Origin: Citromicrobium sp. UBA3494 | Lineage (GTDB): Bacteria; Pseudomonadota; Alphaproteobacteria; Sphingomonadales; Sphingomonadaceae | Assembly (NCBI GenBank): GCA_002377695.1 | Contig: DFQH01000009.1 | Location: 62,001 to 126,000 of the forward strand | DNA: 64,000 bases | Direction: 5' to 3' | Part shown: positions 1 to 9,068 of the stretch, one piece after another | Position numbering within the stretch: the first letter of the stretch is position 1 | Layout: each line of letters begins with the position of its first letter | Made by a program: the position numbers and the translations under genes | The notes under the pieces: generated by a model | The model's input: only the letters and a program-made list of their open reading frames with translations | What the model was told of the DNA's origin: nothing | The model's database searches: none

Positions 1-799
1 TGCCGCGGATCGTGTTGATCTCGCCATTATGCGCCAGCGTGCGGAAAGGCTGGGCCAGCCACCACTGCGGGAAGGTGTTGGTGGAATAGCGCTGGTGCAG
101 GATCGCCATCCGGCTGGTGAACAGCGGGTCCATGACGTCCGGATAGAACGTCGGCAGACTTTCGGCGAGGAACAGGCCCTTGTAGACGATCGAACGGGCG
201 GACAGCGAGGCGATGTAGAAGCCCTGCAACTGAGCCTCCACGATGCGCCGCTCGATCCGCCGCCGCACGACGTAAAGCTGCTTTTCGAATTCGTCGATCG
301 ACTGCACGTCGGGCTCGGGTCCGGCGATCAGGACCTGTTCGATCTCGGGCCGCGTCTCGCGCGCCTTGCGCCCGATCACCGAAATGTCGACCGGCACCTG
401 CCGCCAGCCATAAACGAACAGCCCGGCGCGGATCAGTTCCGCTTCCACGATGGTGCGGCAGGCATCCTGCCCGCCCAGATCGGTGCGCGGCAGGAAGATC
501 ACGCCGACCGCCAGCCGGCCGTCGCGCACGTCGTGCCCGCTGGCGTGAATCGCGCTGGTGAAGAAATCGACCGGTAGATCAAGGAGCAGGCCTGCCCCGT
601 CGCCGGTCTTGCCGTCGGCATCCACCGCGCCGCGATGCCAGATGGAGGACAGCGCATCGATCGCCGCATCCACCACACGCCTCGTCGGCTTGCCCGACAC
701 CTCGCCGATCAGCCCGACGCCGCAGGCATCGTGCTCGCTATCGGCATGGTACATTCCTTCCGCCGCGAGGCGGAGCGCTTCCAGTTCCTGCTTGGTCAT
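1..799 (-). CDS. gltB: Glutamate synthase large subunit, N-terminal part (cut by window edge)
   Basis: The reading frame begins at an ATG and runs off the left edge, so only about 266 residues are visible. It is the N-terminal glutaminase (class II amidotransferase, Ntn) domain. After a 25-residue propeptide the motif HDACGVGLIG appears, with Cys26 expected to become the mature N-terminal nucleophile, followed by the IWHRGA and GDGAG stretches typical of GltB. GltB takes ammonia from glutamine and transfers it to 2-oxoglutarate in the cytoplasm, working with GltD. Its ATG overlaps the gltD stop as ATGA, so the two genes are translationally coupled and transcribed gltD first. The ferredoxin-like synthase domains lie outside the window. 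Confidence 0.95.
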   Translation of the reverse strand, partial: MTKQELEALRLAAEGMYHADSEHDACGVGLIGEVSGKPTRRVVDAAIDALSSIWHRGAVDADGKTGDGAGLLLDLPVDFFTSAIHASGHDVRDGRLAVGVIFLPRTDLGGQDACRTIVEAELIRAGLFVYGWRQVPVDISVIGRKARETRPEIEQVLIAGPEPDVQSIDEFEKQLYVVRRRIERRIVEAQLQGFYIASLSARSIVYKGLFLAESLPTFYPDVMDPLFTSRMAILHQRYSTNTFPQWWLAQPFRTLAHNGEINTIRG

Positions 800-2235
800 G
801 CTGCTGCTGCGCTCGGCTTGCGTTCGGCGGCGAGATAGGCCTCGATGTGCTCGGCCACGTCGCGCCCGTCGCGTACGGCCCACACCACCAGGCTGGCGCC
901 GCGCGCAATATCGCCCCCCGCGAATACGCCGGGGAGCGAGGTCATCATGTTTTCATCGCACTCCAGCGTGCCCCACTGGTCCACGTTCAGCCCGGTCTCT
1001 CCGAAAATCGCCGGAAGCGGCTCCGGTTCGAAGCCGAGCGCCAGGATCACCAGATCGGCGTCGAGCGCAAAGCTGCTGGAGGGATCCACCACCGGGCGGC
1101 GACGGCCATCGGCATCGGGTTCGCCCAGCTGCATCCGGTTGGCCTGGACCTTCTCCGCCCGTTCGCCACCCTCGATCGAGGCGGGGCCGGAAAGCCACAG
1201 GAATTCGACGCCCTCTTCCTCTGCATGGGCGACCTCGGTGCGGCTGCCGGGCATGTTTTCCCGGTCGCGGCGATAGAGGCACTTCACGCTGGCGGCGCCC
1301 TGGCGCACGGCGGTGCGCACACAGTCCATGGCGGTGTCGCCCCCGCCGATCACGACCACGTTGCGATCCTTGGCCAGCAGGCTGCCATCGGCGTGCGCGG
1401 CGACTTCGTCGCCCAGCCCGCTGCGGTTGGACGCGGTCAGGAAATCGATTGCGCGGATCACGCCGTTCTTGTCCGCGCCATCGACCGTCAGCTCGCGCGA
1501 CTGGTACACGCCGGTTGCGACGAAGATGGCATCGTGCCGTTCGCGCAATTCGGACAGGGTCACATCTGCACCCACCTCGACTCCGCGATGAATATGGATG
1601 CCGCCTTCTTCGATCCGGGCGACGCGCCGGTCGACCACACTCTTGTCGAGCTTGAAGTTGGGAATGCCGTAGATCAGCAATCCGCCTGCGCGGTCGTGCC
1701 GGTCGTACACATGCACTTCGTGCCCCGCACGGCGCAGGTATTCCGCTGCGGTCAGCCCCGCAGGGCCAGCCCCGATGATGCCCACCGATTGGCCGGTTGC
1801 AGGGCCCGGCTCGATCGGGCGAACCCAGCCTTCCTTCCACGCATTGTCGCCGAGATATTTCTCGACGCTGCCGATGGTGACGGCGCCATGGCCGGAAAAC
1901 TCGATCACGCAATTGCCTTCGCACAGGCGATCCTGCGGGCAGATGCGGCCGCAGATTTCGGGCATGGTGGAAGTGCGTGCAGACAGGTCGTAGGCTTCGC
2001 GCAGGCGGCCTTCCGCGGTCAGGCGCAGCCAGTCGGGAATGTGATTGTGCAGCGGGCAATGCGACTGGCAGTAAGGCACGCCGCATTGCGAGCAGCGGCC
2101 CGCCTGGCGCTGCGCCTCTTCGTCCGCGAAAGGCGCGCCGATCTCCAGGAAGTCGGCGCGACGGCTTTCGGGGGCGCGCTTGGCCGGATAGGCCTGTTCG
2201 CGCTCGACGAATTTATTGGTTGAATTACGTTCTAT
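796..2235 (-). CDS. gltD: Glutamate synthase small subunit (NADPH, FAD, Fe-S), with non-canonical start
   Basis: GltD feeds electrons from NADPH through FAD and Fe-S clusters to GltB. Visible parts are an N-terminal Cys cluster (RCSQCGVPYCQSHCPL), then a first dinucleotide fold GIIGAGPAGL and a second VVIGGGDTAMDC, ending in the C-terminal GGD region. The first ATG/GTG/TTG in frame is a GTG at 2079, but that start would remove the first two cysteines of the cluster. Conserved sequence (KFVEREQAYPAKR, then RADFLEIGAPF) continues upstream to about 2215, and an in-frame TGA closes the frame at 2253-2251. The only near-start codon at the right distance is ATA at 2235-2233, giving 479 residues, the usual GltD length. 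The exact start is therefore inferred. It overlaps gltB by 4 bases. Confidence 0.88.
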   Translation of the reverse strand: MERNSTNKFVEREQAYPAKRAPESRRADFLEIGAPFADEEAQRQAGRCSQCGVPYCQSHCPLHNHIPDWLRLTAEGRLREAYDLSARTSTMPEICGRICPQDRLCEGNCVIEFSGHGAVTIGSVEKYLGDNAWKEGWVRPIEPGPATGQSVGIIGAGPAGLTAAEYLRRAGHEVHVYDRHDRAGGLLIYGIPNFKLDKSVVDRRVARIEEGGIHIHRGVEVGADVTLSELRERHDAIFVATGVYQSRELTVDGADKNGVIRAIDFLTASNRSGLGDEVAAHADGSLLAKDRNVVVIGGGDTAMDCVRTAVRQGAASVKCLYRRDRENMPGSRTEVAHAEEEGVEFLWLSGPASIEGGERAEKVQANRMQLGEPDADGRRRPVVDPSSSFALDADLVILALGFEPEPLPAIFGETGLNVDQWGTLECDENMMTSLPGVFAGGDIARGASLVVWAVRDGRDVAEHIEAYLAAERKPSAAAA

Positions 2236-2462
2236 CGGACCGGCCCAGTTTCAAGCGTCAAAATTAGCGTTTCGGAAAGTCAGCGCCCCCTCCGGCGCAT
2301 CCTTATAATAGCATTGGCCATGGCACGCGAAATTTCAATGCGAAATGTTGCGCGTGCGAAGGTGCAGGCCAAGGCTGGCCCGCTTGTTGTTGCATCGCGA
2401 CCTTTTGTAAACCCCACCCATGCCCTAGCCTGCGCCCACAGCCCTTACGAAGGAGAGGTGTC
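2236..2462. promoter_or_regulatory. Divergent intergenic region between gltDB and ggt
   Basis: These 227 bases separate two divergently transcribed units and must hold both promoters. A TATAAT hexamer is seen at 2304-2309. On the minus strand the same place reads TATTAT (2310-2305), with a weak TTTCGC-type -35 about 16 bases upstream, which would give gltDB a leader of about 60 bases. A short GC-rich inverted repeat (GCGCC with GGCGC) lies at 2283-2298. No recognisable operator was found, and the assignment of the -10 to one strand is uncertain. Confidence 0.35.
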
Positions 2463-4295
2463 GTGCGACCTATTTCGACTGTACTGGCGGCAAGCGCGCT
2501 AATCGCCTGCCCCGCCATCGCCCAGGAGGCCACGCCGCCTGCGACCAACACCGCCGACACAACGCAGGAGGCAACCCAGGGCATCGGCCCCGGCGCAAGG
2601 CCGGTCGGCGCGGACTGGAGTCGCTCTCCCGTTACCGCTGCGAGCGGCATGGCTGCGACCGCACATCCGCTCGCCACGCAGATCGCGCTGGATATCCTGA
2701 AGGCCGGGGGCAGCGCGGTTGACGCGGCGATTGCGGCCAATGCGGCGCTCGGCCTGATGGAGCCGACCGGCAACGGCATCGGCGGGGATCTGTTTGCAAT
2801 CGTCTACGATCCGAAAACAGACCGGCTTTACGGCATCAACGGGTCGGGCCGCAGCCCATCGGGCCAAACGCTTGCCCAGCTGAAAGAAAAGCTTGGCCGC
2901 GGAGCCACATCGATTCCGGCTGTCGGCCCGCTGCCGATCACGATTCCGGGCACGGTGGATGCGTGGTTCGACCTGCACGAGCGGTTCGGCAGGCTGCCGA
3001 TGGCGGATAATCTTGCGCCCACGATTCGGTACGCGCGCGAAGGCCACCCGGTGGCCCCGGTGATTTCGATGTATCTGGAGCGCTCACTGGCCGCTTACGA
3101 ATCGCGCCTCGAAAGGTTCGATTTCGACTTCGAAAATGCCCGGGCGACCTGGTTCGCCGACGGAGATGCACCCGAACCGGGCGAGATGTTCCGCAATCCC
3201 GACCTCGCCGACACGCTGGAACGGATCGCAGCCAATGGCCGCGACGAGTATTACGAGGGCGAGACCGCGCGGGTCATCGTCGACTATCTGCGCGAACAGG
3301 GCAGCGCCTTTACGCTGGAAGATTTCGCCAGACACGACAGCGAATGGGTCGACGTATCCTGCGTCGCTTACCGCAAGGGCTACGAGCTGTGCGAGCTGCC
3401 GCCCAACGGGCAGGGCTTTGCCGCGCTGCAGATGGTCAATATCCTCAAGAACGTGGACCTTGCGCAGTGGGATCGCGGATCGCCGCAGGTCATCCATTAC
3501 ATCACCGAAGCGAAGCGTCTGGCGTTCGAAGATGTGGCCCGGTTTTACGCCGATCCGGATTTCGCGCCCGCGCCGGAAGGCCTGCTGAGCGACGAGTATG
3601 GCCGCGAACGCTTCGCCCTGATCGATCCGAAGCGCGCCACGCCTGCCTTCGGTCCGGGCGAACCCAAACTGGAGGGTGAGGGCGACACCACCTATCTGAC
3701 CGTCGCCGACAAGGACGGCATGATGGTCAGCCTGATCCAGTCCAACTATCGCGGCATGGGCGGCGGGCTGGTCGCGCCGGGGCTGGGCTTCATGTTCCAG
3801 GACCGGGGCGAGCTGTTCAGCCTCGATCCCGCGCATCCCAATGCCTACGCGCCCGACAAGCGCCCCTTCCACACGATCATCCCTGCCTTCGTTAAGAAGG
3901 ACGGCAGGCCCTTCATGAGCTTCGGGCTGATGGGTGGAGGAATGCAGCCGCAGGGCCACGTGCAGATCCTGGTCAATCTGGTGGACTACGGCATGAACCT
4001 GCAGGAAGCAGGCGATGCCGCGCGGCTCATGCATGATGGCGGCCGTCAGCCGACCGACGCGCTGGCGGGCAGCCGGGCCGACAGTGTCGAGATCGACGAT
4101 CTGGGCACGCTGATGGTCGAACCCGGCGTTCCTCTCGCTACGGTCGAGGCGCTGCGCGCGATGGGCCACAAGGTGGAAGTCGAAAGCACCGGCATCCCGT
4201 TCGGCGGCTATCAGGCGATCGCCCGCGATCCGGAAACCGGCGTCTATGTCGGCGCGACGGAAATGCGCAAGGACGGACAGGCCAGCGGCTACTAG
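2463..4295 (+). CDS. ggt: Gamma-glutamyltransferase (secreted/periplasmic)
   Basis: This 610-residue protein matches the gamma-glutamyltranspeptidase family (usual precursor 560-600). It hydrolyses glutathione and other gamma-glutamyl compounds or transfers the glutamyl group to amino acids. It starts at a GTG preceded by a strong AAGGAGAG Shine-Dalgarno. Residues 1-21 form a signal peptide ending CPAIAQ. The family hallmarks are the N-terminal substrate region GSAVDAAIAANAALGL with GNGIGGD, and the autoprocessing site GDTTYLTVADKDG. Thr409 there is the expected nucleophile that becomes the N terminus of the small subunit. Downstream GGG and FGLMGGGMQPQGH segments are also typical. It is monocistronic, followed by a hairpin terminator. 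Confidence 0.95.
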   Translation: MRPISTVLAASALIACPAIAQEATPPATNTADTTQEATQGIGPGARPVGADWSRSPVTAASGMAATAHPLATQIALDILKAGGSAVDAAIAANAALGLMEPTGNGIGGDLFAIVYDPKTDRLYGINGSGRSPSGQTLAQLKEKLGRGATSIPAVGPLPITIPGTVDAWFDLHERFGRLPMADNLAPTIRYAREGHPVAPVISMYLERSLAAYESRLERFDFDFENARATWFADGDAPEPGEMFRNPDLADTLERIAANGRDEYYEGETARVIVDYLREQGSAFTLEDFARHDSEWVDVSCVAYRKGYELCELPPNGQGFAALQMVNILKNVDLAQWDRGSPQVIHYITEAKRLAFEDVARFYADPDFAPAPEGLLSDEYGRERFALIDPKRATPAFGPGEPKLEGEGDTTYLTVADKDGMMVSLIQSNYRGMGGGLVAPGLGFMFQDRGELFSLDPAHPNAYAPDKRPFHTIIPAFVKKDGRPFMSFGLMGGGMQPQGHVQILVNLVDYGMNLQEAGDAARLMHDGGRQPTDALAGSRADSVEIDDLGTLMVEPGVPLATVEALRAMGHKVEVESTGIPFGGYQAIARDPETGVYVGATEMRKDGQASGY

Positions 4296-4322
4296 CAGCG
4301 CGCCCGTCGACACTCAGCCCGC

Positions 4323-4355
4323 CCTGAGGGTGGCGACAAGTCCGCCACCCTCAGG
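4323..4355. terminator. Perfect 13-bp hairpin between convergent genes
   Basis: CCTGAGGGTGGCG at 4323-4335 is the exact reverse complement of 4343-4355, with a 7-base loop. It lies between ggt (plus) and the convergent gene ending at 4368, so it can serve both directions. There is no T-tract, so it may instead be, or be derived from, a dispersed palindromic repeat. Confidence 0.6.
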
Positions 4356-4367
4356 ATGAGGTGCGCC

Positions 4368-5108
4368 TTAAAAAGAGAACGAGGCCATCAGCAGAAAGCC
4401 TGTCTCGTATTCGGTCTTGTAGCGGATAGAAGTCTCGCCGGCCGGCAGCGGTTGGTTGGCCACGATGCCGTCTCCCAGCAGCTGCGAGTTCGGATCGACA
4501 ATAAGGCCCAACCCGATGTTCAGGCTGTTGTCCGACTTGGGGCTGCGCCGCATGCCCACCATTACGCCTATCCCGAGCGAGTCGATTACGTCGTCGGAAC
4601 CGGGCTGGACGGAGACGAACGGCCCGAAGCCGTAGAGCGCCTCTTCTCTCGTAGCACCGCCAATCGGCCAGAAATGGTGCACCTCCAGCAGGACGCGCGC
4701 CTCGCCGTCCTGGCTTTCCGTTACCCGAACGATGTTGTTGACCAGTTCGGCATCCTTGACCCGGCTCTGCCCGCCCCAGTCGAGCGTGAAAGCAACGCCG
4801 ACGCCGAACTTGATCCCCATGAAGTCCTTGTTCGGCTCTTCGACGGCAGAAACCGTCCGGCTCGGCTGCGGGGTATCGCCGCCTTCATCTCCAGGCTCCG
4901 ACGCAGGGACCTGCGCAGGCCTGTCTTGCAGATCGCCGGTCGCTCCACTCGGCGCGGCTGCCATATCGGCTTGTGCACCGCTGGAAACAGCCAGCTCTTG
5001 TGAAACGACCGGATATTCCCGAACTGGCGCAGGCGGCTCGACAATATGGCCATCTGCAACAGGTACCGGACTTGCGATCAACAGGGCCGCAGCCAGTGAA
5101 TTCACCAT
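4368..5108 (-). CDS. Exported protein with disordered linker and beta-rich C-terminal domain
   Basis: I do not recognise the family. The 246-residue product begins MVNSLAAALLIAS, a weak signal peptide. A Pro/Ala/Glu-rich low-complexity stretch follows to about residue 90. The C-terminal 150 residues are rich in alternating hydrophobic/Gly segments (KFGVGVAFTLDWGG, LGIGVMVGMRR, NIGLGLIVD) and end with a terminal Phe (FLLMASFSF). That is the usual ending of an outer-membrane beta-barrel or barrel-like periplasmic protein. The ATG at 5108 is preceded by GGGGGAG. Its job cannot be inferred from its neighbours. Calling it an outer-membrane-associated protein is inference. Confidence 0.75.
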   Translation of the reverse strand: MVNSLAAALLIASPVPVADGHIVEPPAPVREYPVVSQELAVSSGAQADMAAAPSGATGDLQDRPAQVPASEPGDEGGDTPQPSRTVSAVEEPNKDFMGIKFGVGVAFTLDWGGQSRVKDAELVNNIVRVTESQDGEARVLLEVHHFWPIGGATREEALYGFGPFVSVQPGSDDVIDSLGIGVMVGMRRSPKSDNSLNIGLGLIVDPNSQLLGDGIVANQPLPAGETSIRYKTEYETGFLLMASFSF

Positions 5109-5215
5109 CTTACTCCCCCCGAGTAGGTATGCGGCCCGGAGGGGAGCTTGGACGCAATCTGCGCCCCTGTCAGTTCAGGGGCTCTACCTAGAGCGGCGCG
5201 AGATGGCGGGAAGGA

Positions 5216-5791
<576 letters not shown>

Positions 5792-5792
5792 G

Positions 5793-6644
5793 TCACACGT
5801 CCTGCGCCAGCCGGCCGTACAGCTCGGGCCGCCGGTCGCGGAAGAAACCCATCCCTGCGCGGTGTGTGGCTGCGGTATCGAGGTCGAGCGTGGCGACCAG
5901 CACGCCGTCTTCCTCGCGCCCGAATTCAACCAGCGTGTCGCCCCATTCGTTGGTGATGAAGCTGTGGCCGTAGAAGGCCTGCCCGTCCTCCACGCCGATC
6001 CGGTTGGACGCGATCACCGGCATGCAGTTGGATACGCTATGCCCCTGCATTGCGCGTTGCCACATGCGACTGGTGTCGAATTCGGCGTCGTAGGGTTCGG
6101 AGCCGATCGCGGTGGGATAGAACAGCAGTTCCGCCCCCATCAGCGCCATCGCGCGCGCGGTTTCGGGATACCATTGGTCCCAGCAGACACCCACGCCGAT
6201 GCGCGTTCCGAACACATCCCACACCTTGAACCCGGTATTGCCGGGGCGGAAGTAGTACTTCTCCTCGTAACCCGGCCCGTCGGGGATATGGCTCTTGCGG
6301 TAGACGCCCATGATCTCCCCATCGGGGTCGATCATGGCGAGCGAGTTGTAGTGGTGCGGCCCGTCCTTCTCGAAGAAGCTGGTCGGAATCGCCACGCCCA
6401 GCTTCTTCGCCAGTTTCGCCATCGCGCGCACGCTGGCATGCTCTGCCGTGGAGGCGGCGCGGGCGAACAGCGCCTCGTCCTCCACCTTGCAGAAATACGG
6501 CCCGTCGAACAGTTCGGGCGGCAGGATCACCTGCGCACCGCGAGACGCAGCTTCCTCTACCAGAGAAGAAACCGCCTCGATATTCTCTGCTTCGTTCTGT
6601 GCGCCCAGCGCCAGCTGGAGCGCGGCTACGGTAATCTCACGCAT
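5793..6644 (-). CDS. aguB: N-carbamoylputrescine amidase (nitrilase family)
   Basis: The 283-residue cytoplasmic hydrolase has the nitrilase-superfamily triad: Glu44 in LPPELFDGPYF, Lys117 in YRKSHIPDGPGYEEKYYF and Cys154 in GVGVCWDQWYPE. The HIPDGPGYEEKYYF and GSEPYD stretches are characteristic of N-carbamoylputrescine amidase, which makes putrescine from the arginine/agmatine route. The ATG start is clear, and the gene lies 9 bases after the SIMPL gene and 1 base before folK, so all three are probably one operon. No agmatine deiminase (aguA) is visible in the window. Confidence 0.93.
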   Translation of the reverse strand: MREITVAALQLALGAQNEAENIEAVSSLVEEAASRGAQVILPPELFDGPYFCKVEDEALFARAASTAEHASVRAMAKLAKKLGVAIPTSFFEKDGPHHYNSLAMIDPDGEIMGVYRKSHIPDGPGYEEKYYFRPGNTGFKVWDVFGTRIGVGVCWDQWYPETARAMALMGAELLFYPTAIGSEPYDAEFDTSRMWQRAMQGHSVSNCMPVIASNRIGVEDGQAFYGHSFITNEWGDTLVEFGREEDGVLVATLDLDTAATHRAGMGFFRDRRPELYGRLAQDV

Positions 6645-6653
6645 GGCCGCCGG

Positions 6654-7406
6654 TTACTTTGGCACCAGCGCGAAGTCTACCTGCACGGAGACGCGGCTGG
6701 TCGTCTGGCCGGGCTGGATCACCCCGCCCGCCTGCTCCTCGGGCATGGCTTGCGTGCGCACCGGCATGGAGACGGGCGGCGGCGGCGGAGGCGGCGCGCC
6801 GGGAATGTACCGGCCACCCTGCGCGCCGCCACCATCGCGGATGGTCAGCACGCGGGCGATCTCCATGTCGGCCGCATCGGCATAGGCCTGCGCGCGCGCC
6901 TTCGCGGCCTTGAACGCCTCGCCATAGGCGGTGTTGGCGGCCTTTTCGCTGTCGGAGATGCGCAGGTCCGGGCCGGAGAAGACGTTCGCGCCCGCTTCGG
7001 TCGCGGCGGTCACCGCATCGCCCGCCTTCTCGATATCGCGCACGGTCACCGCGACGATGTTGTTCGCCTGGTACTGGCCCTTGCGGTCGCCGTACTGGAT
7101 GCGCTGGATACCCACGGTGCGCGTCTGGATATCGTCCGCAGGCACCCCCGCCTCGCGCAGCGCCGCCACGACTTCGCGGATATCCTGCGCATTGGCATCG
7201 CTTGCCGCCTTGCCGGTGCGAGCGAAATTCTCGACCCCCACCTGGAAGAACGCCTCGTCGGGGCGGACTTCGGACTCACCCGTCGCGCTGACCGACAGGA
7301 GTGTCTCGTCGCGGTCGACCCCGCGCGGGTCGTAGGCTTCGTTGCAGGCGGCAAGCGCCAGCGGCGTCACGAGCAGGGGCAGGCAGGTCTTTCGCACGGC
7401 AATCAT
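6654..7406 (-). CDS. SIMPL-domain (DUF541) lipoprotein
   Basis: The 250-residue protein starts with a lipoprotein signal (PLLVTPLALAACN, lipidated Cys at residue 21). The body matches the SIMPL/DUF541 pattern: LLSVSATGESEVRPDEAFFQVGV, then paired beta-alpha repeats and TSRVSVQVDFAL at the end. A polyproline run of seven residues lies at about 202-208, in the linker before the last strand. SIMPL proteins are periplasmic or outer-membrane anchored, and a few are tied to oxidative stress or signalling, but no reaction is known. It is the first gene of a probable operon with aguB (9 bases). Confidence 0.85.
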   Translation of the reverse strand: MIAVRKTCLPLLVTPLALAACNEAYDPRGVDRDETLLSVSATGESEVRPDEAFFQVGVENFARTGKAASDANAQDIREVVAALREAGVPADDIQTRTVGIQRIQYGDRKGQYQANNIVAVTVRDIEKAGDAVTAATEAGANVFSGPDLRISDSEKAANTAYGEAFKAAKARAQAYADAADMEIARVLTIRDGGGAQGGRYIPGAPPPPPPPVSMPVRTQAMPEEQAGGVIQPGQTTSRVSVQVDFALVPK

Positions 7407-7469
7407 CCCGTTGTTACGACGTCAAACCGCAGGCTTGACCACGCGCGAATGAACGCTGCCTGCATACGC

Positions 7470-8303
7470 TCAGCGCTTCGCGAACAGCAGCGTCATCCGG
7501 TCGCTCTCGCCCACCGGCGCCGCCTCGGCCACATCGCCGCTATTGCTGGGCGCGAGCGTCCACACGCCGCCCTCCCAGTTCGCCGGATCGGCGGGGTTGG
7601 CGTTGATGTCGCTCATCCCGACCAGTTCGAAGCCATGCGCCTCGACCAGAGCGATCACGTCTTCCTGCCGCAGGTAGCCCTTGGAGCCATTGGTATAGTC
7701 GCCCGGCGCATCTTCGTTCGCGCGGTGCTGCACGATGCCGAGCATCCCGTCGTCCTTCAGCATCGAGCGGATGCGGGTGAGTTCGGTATAGAGCACGCCA
7801 GAGCGCAGCAGGTTGTGCATTTCGCGGAAGATCAGCGCCCGGTCGACCGTGCCTGCCATCGCTTCGGGGACATCCTGCGAGGCATAAACGCTCATCGGCG
7901 CGCCGGTGAGGTTCCAGCCCGGGCTCGCCTCTTCGAACTTGCCGGGCAGGCCGCCGAAATACTCGCCGAAGCGCGCTGCATCCGCCGCAGCCGGGTCGGG
8001 CGTCAGGCCGACATAGCGCCCCTCGCTGCCGAGGTACGGCACCAGAATGCGCGTGTACCAGCCGCCGGCGGGCATGTAGTCCACAACGGTCATCCCCGGC
8101 TTCACCTGGAAGAAGTCGAGCGTTTCGAACGGGTGGCGCCACTGGTCGCGCTGCGCATCCTCGCCCCGCGCATCGGAGGCAACCGCAGCTTTGAGTGCCG
8201 CGTGATGTTGGTGCCGTTCGGCGGTCACGCCCATGTGATCGTCGGCGATGGCAGGTGTCGCAAGAGCGAGCCCGGCGGCTGTGGCAAGAAGGGCAAGGCG
8301 CAT
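7470..8303 (-). CDS. Exported class I methyltransferase-fold protein
   Basis: The start at 8303 (277 residues) is chosen because it follows GGGGAG and opens a clear signal peptide, MRLALLATAAGLALATPAIADD. The longer frame upstream lacks these features. The mature part resembles the predicted SAM-dependent methyltransferases of the COG4798 type: KPGMTVVDYMPAGGWYTRILVPYLGSEGRYVGL covers the nucleotide-binding motif I region, followed by FREMHNLLRSG and LKDDGMLGIVQHR. The substrate is unknown. A SAM-binding fold outside the cytoplasm is puzzling because SAM is not known to be supplied there. The gene is divergent from msrA with 136 bases between. Confidence 0.82.
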   Translation of the reverse strand: MRLALLATAAGLALATPAIADDHMGVTAERHQHHAALKAAVASDARGEDAQRDQWRHPFETLDFFQVKPGMTVVDYMPAGGWYTRILVPYLGSEGRYVGLTPDPAAADAARFGEYFGGLPGKFEEASPGWNLTGAPMSVYASQDVPEAMAGTVDRALIFREMHNLLRSGVLYTELTRIRSMLKDDGMLGIVQHRANEDAPGDYTNGSKGYLRQEDVIALVEAHGFELVGMSDINANPADPANWEGGVWTLAPSNSGDVAEAAPVGESDRMTLLFAKR

Positions 8304-8439
8304 CGTGAATTCTCCCCTGGTGTTCTTCGATGTCAGGCACATTAGAAGCGCGCCCTCGCATGGCAAGGGTGCCGAAAGGCGGCCGAGCATGGCAATCTTG
8401 CGCATGCTTCCTACCTCCGTTGCCAAAGGAGATTGATGT

Positions 8440-8994
8440 ATGAGCGAGACCGCGATTTTCGGAGGCGGCTGCTTCTGGTGCACCGAGGCGGTGATGAAGG
8501 ACGTGATCGGCGTGGAAAGCGTCGAGAGCGGCTATATCGGCGGCAAGGTGGAGAACCCGACCTACAAGCAGGTGTGTGGCGGCGATACCGGCCATGCCGA
8601 GGCGGTGAAGGTCACCTACGATCCCGACACGATCAGCTATGCCGAACTGCTCGATATGTTCATGGGGACGCACGACCCGACCCAGCTGAACCGGCAGGGC
8701 AACGACGTGGGCACGCAATACCGCAGCGCGATTTTCCCGCTCGATGCGAAGCAGCAGGAAGAAGCCGAAGCCGCGATCGGGCGCTGGAACGCGGCCAATG
8801 GCGCGATGGCGGTGACCACGATCGAGGGCATGTCCAATGGCGAACAGACCGCCACCTGGTACTCGGCGGAAGGCTATCACCAGGATTACTGGGACGGCGA
8901 AGGCCAGCGCAATCCCTATTGCCAGGCGACGATCCCGCCCAAGCTGATGAAGCTGCGCAAGAGCTTCCAGAAATACGTGAAGGACGACGCCTGA
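8440..8994 (+). CDS. msrA: Peptide methionine (S)-S-oxide reductase
   Basis: MsrA reduces the S epimer of methionine sulfoxide in damaged proteins. The 184-residue cytoplasmic protein has the GGGCFWCTEA active site with catalytic Cys11 and Cys14, the GYIGG and GDTGHAEAV segments, and the substrate-pocket YHQDYW near the C terminus. It starts at an ATG with AAAGGAG about 12 bases upstream. The companion msrB is about 17 kb away on the other strand rather than fused or adjacent. A hairpin with a short T-run follows at 9069-9111. Confidence 0.97.
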   Translation: MSETAIFGGGCFWCTEAVMKDVIGVESVESGYIGGKVENPTYKQVCGGDTGHAEAVKVTYDPDTISYAELLDMFMGTHDPTQLNRQGNDVGTQYRSAIFPLDAKQQEEAEAAIGRWNAANGAMAVTTIEGMSNGEQTATWYSAEGYHQDYWDGEGQRNPYCQATIPPKLMKLRKSFQKYVKDDA

Positions 8995-9068
8995 GTCGCC
9001 CGACCGGAAAAGGCGCCTGCCCCCTCCCCTGACACACCTGACACAGTGTTCAGGGGCCAAAAAACCAC

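Noticed and set aside
796..2079. gltD starting at GTG 2079
   Set aside because: This would cut into the conserved N-terminal cysteine cluster, and GltD-like sequence continues upstream.
5862..8345. An 827-codon open frame on the plus strand
   Set aside because: It lies antisense to aguB, the SIMPL gene and the methyltransferase-like gene, all of which have clear family motifs. Its translation is His/Arg/Ala-rich without domains, the usual shadow of high-GC codon use.
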